Origin: Nitrospira sp.
GTDB taxonomy: Bacteria > Nitrospirota > Nitrospiria > Nitrospirales > Nitrospiraceae
Assembly (NCBI GenBank): GCA_013140455.1
Contig: JABFSU010000048.1
Coordinates: forward strand, 1 to 47,941
Length of the DNA: 47,941 nucleotides
Reading direction: 5' to 3'
Part shown: positions 25,055-33,626 of the stretch, in pieces
How positions within the stretch are numbered: the first letter of the stretch is position 1
Layout: every line of letters begins with the position of its first letter
Notes under the pieces: generated by a model
Database searches by the model: none
Told to the model about the DNA's origin: nothing
Seen by the model: only the letters and a program-made list of their open reading frames with translations
Made by a program: the position numbers and the translations under genes

Positions 25055-26680
25055 GTGAGTCGGCTGAGTCGTGCTGCCTTTGTGGGCCTCGCACTCCTGC
25101 TGTCGGGGGGAGGCGTCGCTGAGGCCACGGAATCCGTCCCGCTGTTCACCGATCTCGGAACCCTTCGTCATCCGATCACCACCACGTCCGAACAGGCGCA
25201 GCACTATTTCGATCAGGGCTTGCGCCTGATCTACGCGTTTAATCACGAAGAGGCGATTCGCTCGTTCGAGGAAGCGGCCCGGCTCGACCCGACTGCCGCG
25301 ATGGCCTATTGGGGGATTGCGCTGGCCTTGGGGCCGAATATCAATGCGCCGATGGCCAAGGCCGATGAACGGCGGGCCGGGGAGGCGCTGCAGAAAGCCC
25401 GGGCACAGGCCGGCCGCGTCAGTCCCGCCGAGCAACGATACATTGAGGCGCTTGGTAAACGATACAGTGCCAAGGGCGGTTCCCGTGTCGTGCTCGATAA
25501 GGCCTATGCCGCGGCGATGCGGACCGTCTGGCAGCAGTCGCCGGATGATCCGGATGCCGGGGTCCTCTTTACCGAAGCGTTGATGGATGTGCGGCCGTGG
25601 GATTTCTGGACGTCCGACGGACGTCCGCATCCGGGGACCGACGAGATGGTGTCGACGCTCGAAGCGGTCCTCGCCAGATATCCCGATCACCCGGGTGCCT
25701 GTCACTACTACATCCATGTCGTCGAAGCGTCGCCGAAGCCGGAGCGGGCGCTGGCCTGTGCTGAACGGTTACCCGGCCTCATGCCGGGGGCCGGGCATCT
25801 GGTGCACATGCCGGCGCATATCTATCTTCGCCTCGGCAAGTATCACGAGGCGGCAGAGGGCAATGCCCACGCGGTTCATGTCGACAAAGAGTACCTGGCG
25901 GGCCGGGCGCTGAGCGGGGACTACGCGGATGGGTACTTCACGCACAATCTGCATTTTCTCTGGGCGTCGCTGATGATGGAAGGGCGACAAGCAGAGGCAC
26001 TGAAGATTGCGCGAGAATTGACGGGGACCATCACCGAAGCGGAAGCGCGAAAGGAGAAGTGGAAAGAGTTTTATCTTCCGGCGCCGTTGTTTTCGATGAT
26101 CCGTTTCGGCCGGTGGGATGATCTGCTCCACGAGCCGGTCCCACCGAAGAGACTACGGGTGCACGAAGGTATGTGGCGGCTGGGGCGGGGACTTGCATCG
26201 GCGGCAATGGGCCGGATTCCGGGAGCCGAGGGCGAGCATTTTGTTCTGACGGGCCTGGTGAAACAGTTCCGCCGTGACCGGAGTCCCGAAGACAAGACTG
26301 CGCGGACCATGTTAAAAATCGCAGAGCGGTTGCTGGCGGGAGACATTGCTGCACGCCGCCAGAAGTATGACGAGGCCATCAGGATTCTGCGTGAAGGGGT
26401 GACCCTGGAAGAATCTCTACCCTACACGGAGCCTCCCTATTGGCCGATTCCCGTGCGCCACTATCTGGGGGCGACGTTGCTGACGGCCGGCCGGCCAACA
26501 GAGGCCGAACAAGTCTACCGCGAGGATCTTCGGCGTAATCCGCAGAATGGATGGAGTCTCCGGGGATTGGCCCAGAGCCTGCGCGCTCAGCATAAAGAGG
26601 GCGAAGCGGATACGATCGACGGGCAGTTCAAGTCGGCCTGGACCTACGCCGATGTCACACTGACGGCATCACGATTTTAA
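25055..26680 (+). CDS. Secreted tetratricopeptide-repeat protein
   Basis: About 541 residues from GTG 25055, which gives a clean signal peptide ending VAEA-TES. No SD supports this start, and TTG 24989, overlapping the upstream gene, is the alternative. Helical repeats begin with QAQHYFDQGLRLIYAFNHEE and include SFEEAARLDPTAAMAYWGIA. The conserved block YPDHPGACHYYIHVVEAS and HLVHMPAHIYLRLGKYHEAA characterises a family of periplasmic TPR proteins; its His/Tyr-rich pocket could bind a ligand or metal. The last ~60 bp are duplicated downstream (26725-26802). Confidence 0.8.
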   Translation: MSRLSRAAFVGLALLLSGGGVAEATESVPLFTDLGTLRHPITTTSEQAQHYFDQGLRLIYAFNHEEAIRSFEEAARLDPTAAMAYWGIALALGPNINAPMAKADERRAGEALQKARAQAGRVSPAEQRYIEALGKRYSAKGGSRVVLDKAYAAAMRTVWQQSPDDPDAGVLFTEALMDVRPWDFWTSDGRPHPGTDEMVSTLEAVLARYPDHPGACHYYIHVVEASPKPERALACAERLPGLMPGAGHLVHMPAHIYLRLGKYHEAAEGNAHAVHVDKEYLAGRALSGDYADGYFTHNLHFLWASLMMEGRQAEALKIARELTGTITEAEARKEKWKEFYLPAPLFSMIRFGRWDDLLHEPVPPKRLRVHEGMWRLGRGLASAAMGRIPGAEGEHFVLTGLVKQFRRDRSPEDKTARTMLKIAERLLAGDIAARRQKYDEAIRILREGVTLEESLPYTEPPYWPIPVRHYLGATLLTAGRPTEAEQVYREDLRRNPQNGWSLRGLAQSLRAQHKEGEADTIDGQFKSAWTYADVTLTASRF

Positions 26681-26848
26681 TTGAGCGGTCCGAGTGGAGG
26701 AGTGATGCGATTTATTGTGGGCGTACGATCGACGGGCAGGTCAAGTCGGCCTGGACCCATTGGATCTCCGCCGATGTCACACTGACAGTATCACGCGTTT
26801 AATCGAGGCAGACGGGAGCGGAGGAACGATGCGATTCATAGTGGGCGT
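26612..26848 (+). repeat. Imperfect tandem duplication spanning a gene boundary
   Basis: Copy A (26612-26724) and copy B (26725-26848) are direct tandem repeats. Each starts with ACGATCGACGGGCAG and ends with GTGGGCGT. Each contains the 3' end of the TPR gene followed by an SD and the first codons of the LOG-like gene (ATG CGA TTT/TTC AT...). Copy B has ~10 extra bases (near 26758-26768) and scattered substitutions. At the junction the start of the downstream gene (26705, with GGAGGAG) is fused to the duplicated TPR tail, creating a 26-codon chimeric frame that stops at TGA. Confidence 0.85.
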
Positions 26849-27371
26849 GATGGGGCCGGCCAAGGCTAAGAAGAAAGATTTGGACAACGCGCGGGTACTC
26901 GGCGAGTTCATTGCGCGGCGCGGATGGGTGGTCTTGACCGGTGGACGCGATCTGGGTGTCATGGATGCCGCCTGCGAAGGGGCCAAGCGGGTGGGAGGGA
27001 GTCTGACCGTTGGGATCATGCCGACAGCCAAGGATAAGGTGTCGCGTCATGTGGATGTGCCGATCATCACGGAGATGGGCAGTGGCCGCAACAACATCAA
27101 CGTGCTTACGAGTGATGTGGTGGTGGCGTGTGGACTGGGTGGGTCAGGAACGGTGTCCGAGGTGGCGCTCGCGGTGAAAGCCGGAAAGCCAGTCATTCTT
27201 GTCGATGCGTCTCCGGCCGATGTGGCGTTCTTCCGCAAGCTTGGCAAGCGATTGGTGTCCGCCGCGTCGTCGCCTGAAGAGGCGATCGAGCTCATCATGA
27301 AGCAGATGGGGGGCGGAAAACGACGGGCTCATCAGGAAGAACCGACGGAGTATGGCGATCTGGCGTTGTGA
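26829..27371 (+). CDS. LOG/TIGR00725-family protein (SLOG fold)
   Basis: 180 residues from ATG 26829, with GGAGGA upstream. Rossmann-like features: VGVMGPAKAKKKD, VVLTGGRDLGVMDAACEGAK, MGSGRNNINVLTSDVVVACG and GLGGSGTVSEVALAVKAGKPVILV. The family (TIGR00725, YvdD/LOG relatives) belongs to the SLOG superfamily of nucleotide-binding or phosphoribohydrolase proteins; the activity of this branch is not established. The upstream region is the tandem duplication that also holds a second, non-productive copy of its RBS and start. Confidence 0.8.
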   Translation: MRFIVGVMGPAKAKKKDLDNARVLGEFIARRGWVVLTGGRDLGVMDAACEGAKRVGGSLTVGIMPTAKDKVSRHVDVPIITEMGSGRNNINVLTSDVVVACGLGGSGTVSEVALAVKAGKPVILVDASPADVAFFRKLGKRLVSAASSPEEAIELIMKQMGGGKRRAHQEEPTEYGDLAL

Positions 27372-27378
27372 GAGTCGG

Positions 27379-27849
27379 CTAGGGAGCGAGAATGCCGGAG
27401 AGCTCGCCTTTTTCCACCAGCACCCCGCTATTTTCGAAAGGGAGCCGGCCATCTTTCAGATACAGCACGCCGCTGATCTCGTAACTCAGGGCCTGGATTT
27501 TTCGTAAACCGAGAACCTGTCGTACCACATCCAGGGTAGATGTCGTCGTTTCAATCGTCACGACGCTGTCGCTCAAACGCGGGACGGCGAATGCCTGGTT
27601 CCCGAGGCCGCGGGCCAGCCGTTTTCCATTCAAATCCAATCTCATGTCCATGCCGGTCACCTGTAGCTCGTAGTCGTTCGGATTCCGGACGCGGAGATCG
27701 ATCTTGAGCCGCTGCTCGAATGGAGTGCTATCCAGCGGGGTGATATTTGTGACCAGCACGTCCGGTATTTCTCCCTTCGCAAACCAAGAGGCGCAACCGG
27801 ACAAGGTGACGAAGGTAGCTATGATGAGCAGAAGTTTCGAGAGACGCAT
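27379..27849 (-). CDS. LEA14-type (water stress/hypersensitive response domain) lipoprotein
   Basis: 156 residues from ATG 27849; the signal ends TLSGC (lipobox). The mature part has the LEA type 2 beta-sandwich pattern: ITPLDSTPFEQRLKIDLRVR, NPNDYELQVTGMDMRLDLNG, LARGLGNQAFAVPRLSDSVV and ISGVLYLKDGRLPFENSG. Such proteins are found in many bacterial envelopes; role unclear. The SD is weak. Convergent with the LOG-like gene with a gap of 7 bp. Confidence 0.8.
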   Translation of the reverse strand: MRLSKLLLIIATFVTLSGCASWFAKGEIPDVLVTNITPLDSTPFEQRLKIDLRVRNPNDYELQVTGMDMRLDLNGKRLARGLGNQAFAVPRLSDSVVTIETTTSTLDVVRQVLGLRKIQALSYEISGVLYLKDGRLPFENSGVLVEKGELSGILAP

Positions 27850-27948
27850 GCGGACATCATACCCGAAAATCCATCGGAAGCCGAGCGCCGTAGTAGACTG
27901 TAAGAGTTTCGTGTCAGCCTCGACTGACCACAGAGGAGGGCCTTTGCT

Positions 27949-28572
27949 ATGACAAGACGGAATTTCGGACGAACAGCATTGGCAGGGATAGTTCTCGTCG
28001 TAGGATTGAGCGTTAGCCTGTTCCAACCGGAGCGCTCGACCGCGACCGCATCAGCCAAGGCTTATTTTGCCGGCGGGTGTTTCTGGTGCATGGAGGAAGC
28101 TTTTGAGAAGGTCGAGGGTGTGGTGATGGCGGTCTCCGGCTATATGGATGGGACGGTGGCCAATCCGACGTATGAGCAGGTGTCAGCGGGCGGGACCGGG
28201 CATGCGGAGTCGGTTGAGGTGACCTACGATCCTGCCAAAGTGAGTTACGAGAAGCTCTTGGATGCGTTCTGGCGCAATGTGGATCCGCTGACCCCGAACG
28301 CGCAATTCTGTGACCATGGCAATCAGTATCGGGCCGCGATATTTCCCTCGACTCCCGAGGAGCAGAAACTGGCAGAGGCCTCGCGAAAGCGTCTTGAAGA
28401 GTCGAAACAATTTCACCGCCCGATCGTGACGCAAATTGTGGCGGCCACGGTATTTTACCCGGCCGAAGAATATCACCAGGATTTCTATAAAAAGAATCCG
28501 GTGCGCTACAAGTTCTACAAATTCAATTGCGGCCGGACCCAACGGTTAGAAGAAGTGTGGGGGAAGCCGTAA
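27949..28572 (+). CDS. msrA: Peptide-methionine (S)-S-oxide reductase MsrA, exported form
   Basis: 207 residues. The MsrA core repairs methionine S-sulfoxide using Cys44 in GCFWCME, with recycling Cys candidates at Cys47 and in FNCGRT near the C-terminus. Further motifs: SGYMDGTVANPTYEQVSAGGTGHAE (split by normal residues) and YRAAIF. An N-terminal basic-hydrophobic segment (residues 1-35) predicts export, so it would protect envelope proteins. The SD GAGGAGG lies 11 nt before ATG 27949. No msrB is adjacent. Confidence 0.93.
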   Translation: MTRRNFGRTALAGIVLVVGLSVSLFQPERSTATASAKAYFAGGCFWCMEEAFEKVEGVVMAVSGYMDGTVANPTYEQVSAGGTGHAESVEVTYDPAKVSYEKLLDAFWRNVDPLTPNAQFCDHGNQYRAAIFPSTPEEQKLAEASRKRLEESKQFHRPIVTQIVAATVFYPAEEYHQDFYKKNPVRYKFYKFNCGRTQRLEEVWGKP

Positions 28573-28764
28573 CGCGTGCTGGTGGGCAATTTTTGAGGTC
28601 ATTCACTTGCCAAAAAGTGGCCGTCCCCGTCCAAAGTGGGCATCGTTGTCAGAATCACACCGCGTGCCAGCCACAGTTCTGAGATTCATCAGCGAGTTGC
28701 GAGATCATCTGGACGGCACGGCTCTTGAGGAGAGACTTCGGTAACCCGGGTCCACCCCTGCTGA

Positions 28765-29382
28765 ATGGGTCGACCAGGTTACTGCGTGACTACCCCAATC
28801 ACCATACAACGGTTTCGCCCCTCCGTTGCGTTTCTGCGTAGCGTAGGGATTCTGATGTTGGCCATGGCTATGGTCGGGGCGATCCCCGTTCCCACGAAGT
28901 CGGATTTCGACGGTCGTCCTCGATACGACACACAAGAAATCCTTCGGGCGATCGCGTTCTACGCCAAGCGGTATCGACTCGATCCGGCGCTCTTGCGTGC
29001 GGTCATCAAGACGGAGTCTGACTTTCGCCCTGACGCGGTTTCTCGGAAGGGAGCAGTCGGGCTGATGCAATTAACTCCCGAGACGGCTGCGACCTTGCGT
29101 GTGGGAGACCTCCACGATCCCATCCAGAATATCGGGGGTGGCGCGAAGCAGCTGCGGCATCTTCTGAATCTCTATGACGGGGATCTTTCGCTGACGCTGG
29201 CAGCCTACAATGCCGGGGTGCATCGGGTGAAAGGCGGCCGGATTCCACGCATTCGCGAAACCCGACGCTATGTGCGCAAGGTGCTCAAGTATTATGAAAG
29301 GTATCAATCCACAAGTCTCAAGTCGCCGCCGCCGGCCCATTCAGCCAAGTCCCCTCCAGCGTGGCTGTCCTCTGTATCATAG
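28765..29382 (+). CDS. Lytic murein transglycosylase (SLT domain)
   Basis: About 205 residues. A hydrophobic N-terminal segment (LRSVGILMLAMAMVGA) acts as signal or anchor. The SLT domain follows: YRLDPALLRAVIKTESDFRP with the catalytic Glu, SRKGAVGLMQLTPETA, DPIQNIGGGAKQLRHLL and LAAYNAGVHRV, then RETRRYVRKVLKYYERY. It cleaves peptidoglycan glycan strands. The start is uncertain: ATG 28765 or GTG 28786, neither with a good SD. The C-terminus is a Pro/Ser-rich tail. Confidence 0.88.
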   Translation: MGRPGYCVTTPITIQRFRPSVAFLRSVGILMLAMAMVGAIPVPTKSDFDGRPRYDTQEILRAIAFYAKRYRLDPALLRAVIKTESDFRPDAVSRKGAVGLMQLTPETAATLRVGDLHDPIQNIGGGAKQLRHLLNLYDGDLSLTLAAYNAGVHRVKGGRIPRIRETRRYVRKVLKYYERYQSTSLKSPPPAHSAKSPPAWLSSVS

Positions 29383-29487
29383 GAGGCGGTTCGGAAATCG
29401 GGGAAAGGGAATTGCGGGGCTCCGAGTGATCGGACGCACGAGAAACCGACGAAAGTGGATCCCCAACAGAGGAATGTCAGCGGGGTG

Positions 29488-29856
29488 CTATCGTGCTTTG
29501 ATCACCAAAGTACGCAACCGCTCACGCTGGGCCATGGTAATGTCGGTGAACTCCAGCCCGAACTCCTTGCGGTCGATCCAGCGAACGAGGGCCTGATTGA
29601 TGCGGAGCGGCCATTGATGATCGGGCAGGAAAAGAGACAGTCGCAGGATCATCCCGATCTCGAGTGAAATTGACGAACTCGCGCGACAGCCGCTTGCGGA
29701 AATATCCAGTAACGTGGCTTCACCCTCGAAGTCGTCTTCGCCGAAGAAGAACAGGCGGCAGGAGAGCAGCATCCGTCTTCCTCGTCGATCCTTGTGGTGA
29801 TCGCTTGCCGGGTCCTGGTTCGCGGGCGGTTGTGGTCGTGCTTCCATAACCCTCAT
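29488..29856 (-). CDS. PilZ domain protein (second in window)
   Basis: 122 residues, single PilZ domain. RRGRR (RxxxR) near residue 26 and DISASG (DxSxxG) near residue 52 are both present, so c-di-GMP binding is expected. The remainder follows the PilZ barrel (MILRLSLFLP, ALVRWIDRKEFGLEF). ATG 29856 has GAGAGGAC upstream; ATG 29847 is possible. Not adjacent to any GGDEF/EAL gene. Confidence 0.8.
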   Translation of the reverse strand: MRVMEARPQPPANQDPASDHHKDRRGRRMLLSCRLFFFGEDDFEGEATLLDISASGCRASSSISLEIGMILRLSLFLPDHQWPLRINQALVRWIDRKEFGLEFTDITMAQRERLRTLVIKAR

Positions 29857-30031
29857 GTCCTCTCAGATATTCCTCACGCCTAGACTGTACCGCATATTCT
29901 CTCTTTTCGCCTTCCTCAGATGGTGTAGTTCGGATGGGGGGCAGCAACGCTTTACGAAAGACCACTGAGATTATGGAGAATGTGTATCAGAAGACTTGTT
30001 GAATGCAAGTACAAACAACTAAGAAAGAAAT

Positions 30032-30118
30032 ATGTCTCCATCAAACATGAAGGTGCGGCGGGATCTTGTCAAGGAGTTGACCTTCGCCGAGCTCTCTGCG
30101 AAAAAGGTCGGATTATGA
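30032..30118 (+). CDS. Possible 28-aa small ORF
   Basis: ATG 30032, after the purine run AAGAAAGAAAT, opens a 28-codon frame beginning MSPSNMKVRRDLVKELTFAEL and ending at TGA 30118. It sits in a relatively AT-rich gap just ahead of the aminotransferase. The charged, helical composition looks protein-like, but there is no other support. Confidence 0.25.
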   Translation: MSPSNMKVRRDLVKELTFAELSAKKVGL

Positions 30119-30139
30119 TGTGCGGGAGGAGGAGCCGTG

Positions 30140-31300
30140 ATGAAGCGAACAGGGAATCGCAGGATGGCGCAGCTCGGACTGTCTGAAATCCGAGCCATGA
30201 CGCAGGCCTGTGTGAAAGCCAGGGGGGTGAACATGGCCCAAGGGGTCTGTGACACACCCGTTCCTCTGCCGGTCTTGGAGGGTGCCAAGCGCGCCATGGA
30301 CCAGGGGTTCAATACCTATACGCGATTCGACGGACTGGCGGAATTACGGCAGGCGCTGGCCAAGAAGCTGGCTCGCTACAATGGTCTTCAGGCCGATCCT
30401 GAGAGCCACATCACGGTGAGCGCCGGAGCCACGGGATCGTTTCATTGCGCCTGCGCCGCTCTTTTGAACCCCGGTGATGAAGTCATTCTCTTCGAACCCT
30501 ATTACCAGTACCATGCGACGGCGTTGAAATCGGTCGATACCGTTCCTGTGCCGGTGCGGATGCAACCGCCTGATTGGACCTTCTCGCTCGCCGAGGTGGA
30601 ACGAGCCGTTACGAACCGCACCAGAGCGATTGTGGTCAATAGCCCAGGCAATCCATCCGGAAAAGTCTTTTCGCGTGCAGAACTTGAAGGGATTGCCGCG
30701 ATCGCGACCCGCCACGATCTGTTCGTGTTTACCGATGAAATTTATGAATACGTGCTGTATGACGGCCGACAGCACGTCAGCCTCGCGACCTTGCCAGGCA
30801 TGGCCGAACGGACGATCACGATCGGAGGTTACTCCAAGACATTCAGTATTACCGGGTGGCGCATCGGCTACAGCGTAGCGGCGGAGGGATGGGCGCATCT
30901 CATCGGAGCGATGAACGATCTGTTGTATGTCTGTGCGCCTGCGCCGTTGCAAATGGGTGTGGCGGCCGGCATTCACGAGCTGCCGGATTCCTTCTATCAG
31001 GAAATGGCTCGGGAGTACCAACGGAAGCGGGATCGTTTTTGCGAGGCTCTCTCGCGGGCAGGGCTCCCGCCGTCGATTCCCCAGGGCGCGTACTACGTGC
31101 TGGCGGATGCGAGCCGGCTTCCAGGGAGCACGGGCAAGGCTCGCGCGATGGCGCTGCTGGAGATGGCTGGTGTGGCTGCCGTTCCAGGGGAAGCCTTCTT
31201 CTCGGGGCCGGAAGGCGCACGGTTTGTGCGTTTCAGCTATGCGAAAACCGAGTCTGATTTCGACGAGGCGTGCCGGCGTTTAGCGATGCTCCATCTATAA
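30140..31300 (+). CDS. Class I/II PLP-dependent aminotransferase
   Basis: 386 residues of fold-type I aminotransferase. Motifs: YTRFDGLAELRQALAKKL, SAGATGSFHCACAALLNPGD, NSPGNPSGKVFSRAEL, FTDEIYEYVLYDG, GGYSKTFSITGWRIGY with the PLP Lys at residue 233, and the C-terminal substrate Arg in VRFSYAKTESDFDEA. It resembles aspartate/methionine (YbdL-like) aminotransferases; the amino-acid specificity is not deducible. ATG 30140 has GGAGGAGG; GTG 30137 is the in-frame alternative. Confidence 0.9.
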   Translation: MKRTGNRRMAQLGLSEIRAMTQACVKARGVNMAQGVCDTPVPLPVLEGAKRAMDQGFNTYTRFDGLAELRQALAKKLARYNGLQADPESHITVSAGATGSFHCACAALLNPGDEVILFEPYYQYHATALKSVDTVPVPVRMQPPDWTFSLAEVERAVTNRTRAIVVNSPGNPSGKVFSRAELEGIAAIATRHDLFVFTDEIYEYVLYDGRQHVSLATLPGMAERTITIGGYSKTFSITGWRIGYSVAAEGWAHLIGAMNDLLYVCAPAPLQMGVAAGIHELPDSFYQEMAREYQRKRDRFCEALSRAGLPPSIPQGAYYVLADASRLPGSTGKARAMALLEMAGVAAVPGEAFFSGPEGARFVRFSYAKTESDFDEACRRLAMLHL

Positions 31301-31388
31301 GGCGGAGAGGCTCTGATTTTATCGAAGCGCTTGTCCCTCACGCCGCTGCATGGTAGATAGAGAAAATCATTGTGGAGCCTGTCGATTC

Positions 31389-31859
31389 ATGCCCCCTGTG
31401 CCGTTTCAGATGTGCGCGCTGATCGTAATGTCGCTGCTGCTGACAGCGTGTAGCGGTCTGCAATCTTCACACCTTATTACGAGCTCGTCGATTGTCGAAT
31501 CGGTCACTCGTGATTCGGGCGATCGCCGCGTGCTTGCCGGCGAATGGGATTATGAAGAGCTGGCGGTGGTGCTGCTCACGCTCGATGAGTCAGGGAACGG
31601 GACGTACGGGTGGAAGAAGGGGCAGCTTCGAACCGTTGCTTTCAGTGGCTTGCACTGGGAGGGCACCTGGCTACAGGAAGAGAATGATCGAGAGGGTAAC
31701 TTTGTCGTGGAATTGAGTCCGGATCTTTCCGAAGGCAATGGCCGATGGTGGTACACACGTATCGGCGATGATCGAGCCCCGACGGCGAAAGGGGGGACCT
31801 TCCATCTCTCGCGGAAGACATCCAGTGTAGCTGCCAGCGATACGCCACCCGCTCCTTAA
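31389..31859 (+). CDS. Small lipoprotein of unknown function
   Basis: About 156 residues; the signal ends LLTAC (lipobox). The mature part is a beta-rich domain with VLAGEWDYEELAVVLLTLDE, GNGTYGWKKGQLRT, LHWEGTWLQEENDREG and GRWWYTRIGDDR, a pattern seen in small lipocalin- or META-like envelope proteins. The start may instead be ATG 31350 or 31410; 31389 has GGAG 13 nt upstream. Its TAA overlaps the stop of the convergent dehydrogenase gene (31856-31859). Confidence 0.65.
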   Translation: MPPVPFQMCALIVMSLLLTACSGLQSSHLITSSSIVESVTRDSGDRRVLAGEWDYEELAVVLLTLDESGNGTYGWKKGQLRTVAFSGLHWEGTWLQEENDREGNFVVELSPDLSEGNGRWWYTRIGDDRAPTAKGGTFHLSRKTSSVAASDTPPAP

Positions 31860-32719
31860 TCTCTCAGGTGAATCGATTCAAACAGCGCCGAATAGTCCGC
31901 ATCCCGGTATCCCTCCTGGATGGCTTGCTCGAGGAGCGCGCGCACACCTACTAGGCCGGCCACGTTCAGTCCCTGATGCCGCGCTGCATCGGCAAACAGG
32001 TTCACGTCTTTGAGCAGATGGCTGGTCGGAAAGTTCGGCTTGTCGTACTGGCGTGTCAGCAGCCGGGGAAGCTTTTTCTCGAAGGCCGGCGCAAACAGCG
32101 CACTTGATTTGAGAATGGCCATGAACTGGTCGACGGAAATGCCGGCTCGTTGGATAAGCCCCAGGCTCAGGGCGAAAGCGGACAGTTCTGCAGCGATCAA
32201 ATGATTCAGCGCCAGTTTAAGCGCGGCGGCCTGTCCGACCGGCCCGATGTGGGATGGCGCCGGCGTTAGTGATGAGAACACCGGATCCCAGCGACGGAGC
32301 TGGTCCACTGTGCCTCCGCCCATAATGATCAACGTGCCAGCCTTGGCTTCGGCGAGGCTGCCGAGGACAGGCGCTTCGAAATAGTCTCCTCCGCCATCGG
32401 ACACCGAGCGTTGGAATGCACGGCTTTCATCCGGGCTGATGGTACCCATTTGGATAATAGTTCGACCGCGGAGATTCACCGGCGCGGTGGGCGGGAACAG
32501 CACAGAGCGAATCGCGGCCGCATCGGTCAAGAAGAGTAGCGTACAGTCCGTGGATGCCACTGCGTCATCAGCTGTCGCGGCTACCGTGATGCCGTTGGTG
32601 CGGAGGGGATCGGTTTTGGAAACCGTGCGATTGTAGACGGTGACGGCATGTCCCGATTCGTGCAGCCGCTCTGCAACGGCTCGTCCGAGTAAGCCAATCC
32701 CTACAATTGCTACGCGCAT
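31856..32719 (-). CDS. NAD(P)-dependent beta-hydroxyacid dehydrogenase (HIBADH/GLYR family)
   Basis: 287 residues. N-terminal Rossmann motif VAIVGIGLLGRAVA, then YNRTVSKTDPL (suggesting NADP preference through Arg/Thr), the GTISPDES and EAPVLGSLAEAKAGTLIIMGG loops typical of the family, and the catalytic Lys in AALKLALNHLI. It would reduce or oxidise small beta-hydroxy acids or succinic semialdehyde-type substrates. It lies 21 bp downstream of cysQ on the same strand, so they are probably co-transcribed. Confidence 0.88.
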   Translation of the reverse strand: MRVAIVGIGLLGRAVAERLHESGHAVTVYNRTVSKTDPLRTNGITVAATADDAVASTDCTLLFLTDAAAIRSVLFPPTAPVNLRGRTIIQMGTISPDESRAFQRSVSDGGGDYFEAPVLGSLAEAKAGTLIIMGGGTVDQLRRWDPVFSSLTPAPSHIGPVGQAAALKLALNHLIAAELSAFALSLGLIQRAGISVDQFMAILKSSALFAPAFEKKLPRLLTRQYDKPNFPTSHLLKDVNLFADAARHQGLNVAGLVGVRALLEQAIQEGYRDADYSALFESIHLRD

Positions 32720-32740
32720 GAGACCGCCGTCTTTCCTGTG

Positions 32741-33535
32741 TCAGTGGGCTGATCTCGGGAGTTGTCGTATCTGCGATGTGAGGTGATCGGGAAATCCCTG
32801 CACGGTTGCGATGAATCCCCTAAAACGGGGACGCGGTTGATTGTATCGGAGCGGCTGTCCCGCGCCATCGCGCGCCGATCCGCCGGCTTCTTCGAGCAAG
32901 AGCGTTCCGGCTGCCACATCCCACTCATTTTCCGGCTCGAACGTGATGACGCCGTGAATCGTCCCGCGGGCTGCCAGCGCCAACGCCCAGGCGATGGAGC
33001 GCATCGGGCGACTCGTCATATGCGGCTCGATCGATCTGAAGCGTCCGACATGGAGCTCCCACGGACTGAGCGCGATCGTCGGCAGTTGGTCGGCTTCCGA
33101 CCCGTGGCGTGGCGCCGGTGCGCCGTTCAGATGGAGACCCTGGCCGCGGATTGCGGTATAGAGTTCGTCGGTCGACGGATTGAAGATCGCCGCCAAAATC
33201 GGCTGCGTGCCTTCAAGCAGCGCCACGGAGATACAATATTCCGGTTCGTGCCGGATGAAGGCTTTGGTCCCGTCGATGGGATCGATGACCCAGACGCGTG
33301 GTTTGGTCAGCCGGGCATCGGTATCGGGGGTTTCTTCAGACAGCCATCCGTCATGCGGGAACTGTCCGAGCAGACGATCCAGGAGGATGTCATTGACGGC
33401 ATGGTCGGCCGAGGTGACCGGAGAATCGTCCGGTTTTGTATAGATCTGAAATCCCTCTGTGGCCAGCCGCAAGGCTTCGGCGCCGGCTTCGCGTATCGCA
33501 GCGGTGAGGGCATGATATTCCTGTTCCCAAGCCAT
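32741..33535 (-). CDS. cysQ: 3'(2'),5'-bisphosphate nucleotidase / inositol monophosphatase family (CysQ-like)
   Basis: 264 residues. Mg2+-dependent phosphatase motifs: SEETPD, WVIDPIDGTKAF and WDVAAGTLLLEEAGG. CysQ recycles 3'-phosphoadenosine 5'-phosphate from sulfate assimilation; this assignment over generic inositol monophosphatase rests on IDGTKAFI and overall layout and is moderate. ATG 33535 gives a family-like N-terminus (MAWEQEYHALTAAI) but has no SD; longer in-frame starts exist. Divergent from corA. Confidence 0.8.
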   Translation of the reverse strand: MAWEQEYHALTAAIREAGAEALRLATEGFQIYTKPDDSPVTSADHAVNDILLDRLLGQFPHDGWLSEETPDTDARLTKPRVWVIDPIDGTKAFIRHEPEYCISVALLEGTQPILAAIFNPSTDELYTAIRGQGLHLNGAPAPRHGSEADQLPTIALSPWELHVGRFRSIEPHMTSRPMRSIAWALALAARGTIHGVITFEPENEWDVAAGTLLLEEAGGSARDGAGQPLRYNQPRPRFRGFIATVQGFPDHLTSQIRQLPRSAH

Positions 33536-33626
33536 AGTGCAGGGTAGCAAGGTCGAGCTGAGATTGAAAGCCGGCTCTTTCGATCGCTTGACCTCCCGAG
33601 AGAATCTGCGTACAAGCAGAGTACCT

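Noticed and set aside
28660-28690. TGGCACG on the minus strand as a sigma-54 site
   Set aside because: No matching -12 TTGC-type element at the right spacing and no minus-strand gene downstream to serve.
29980-30186. 68-codon plus-strand frame before the aminotransferase
   Set aside because: No SD, and it overlaps the strong aminotransferase RBS and start in another frame; composition is not protein-like.
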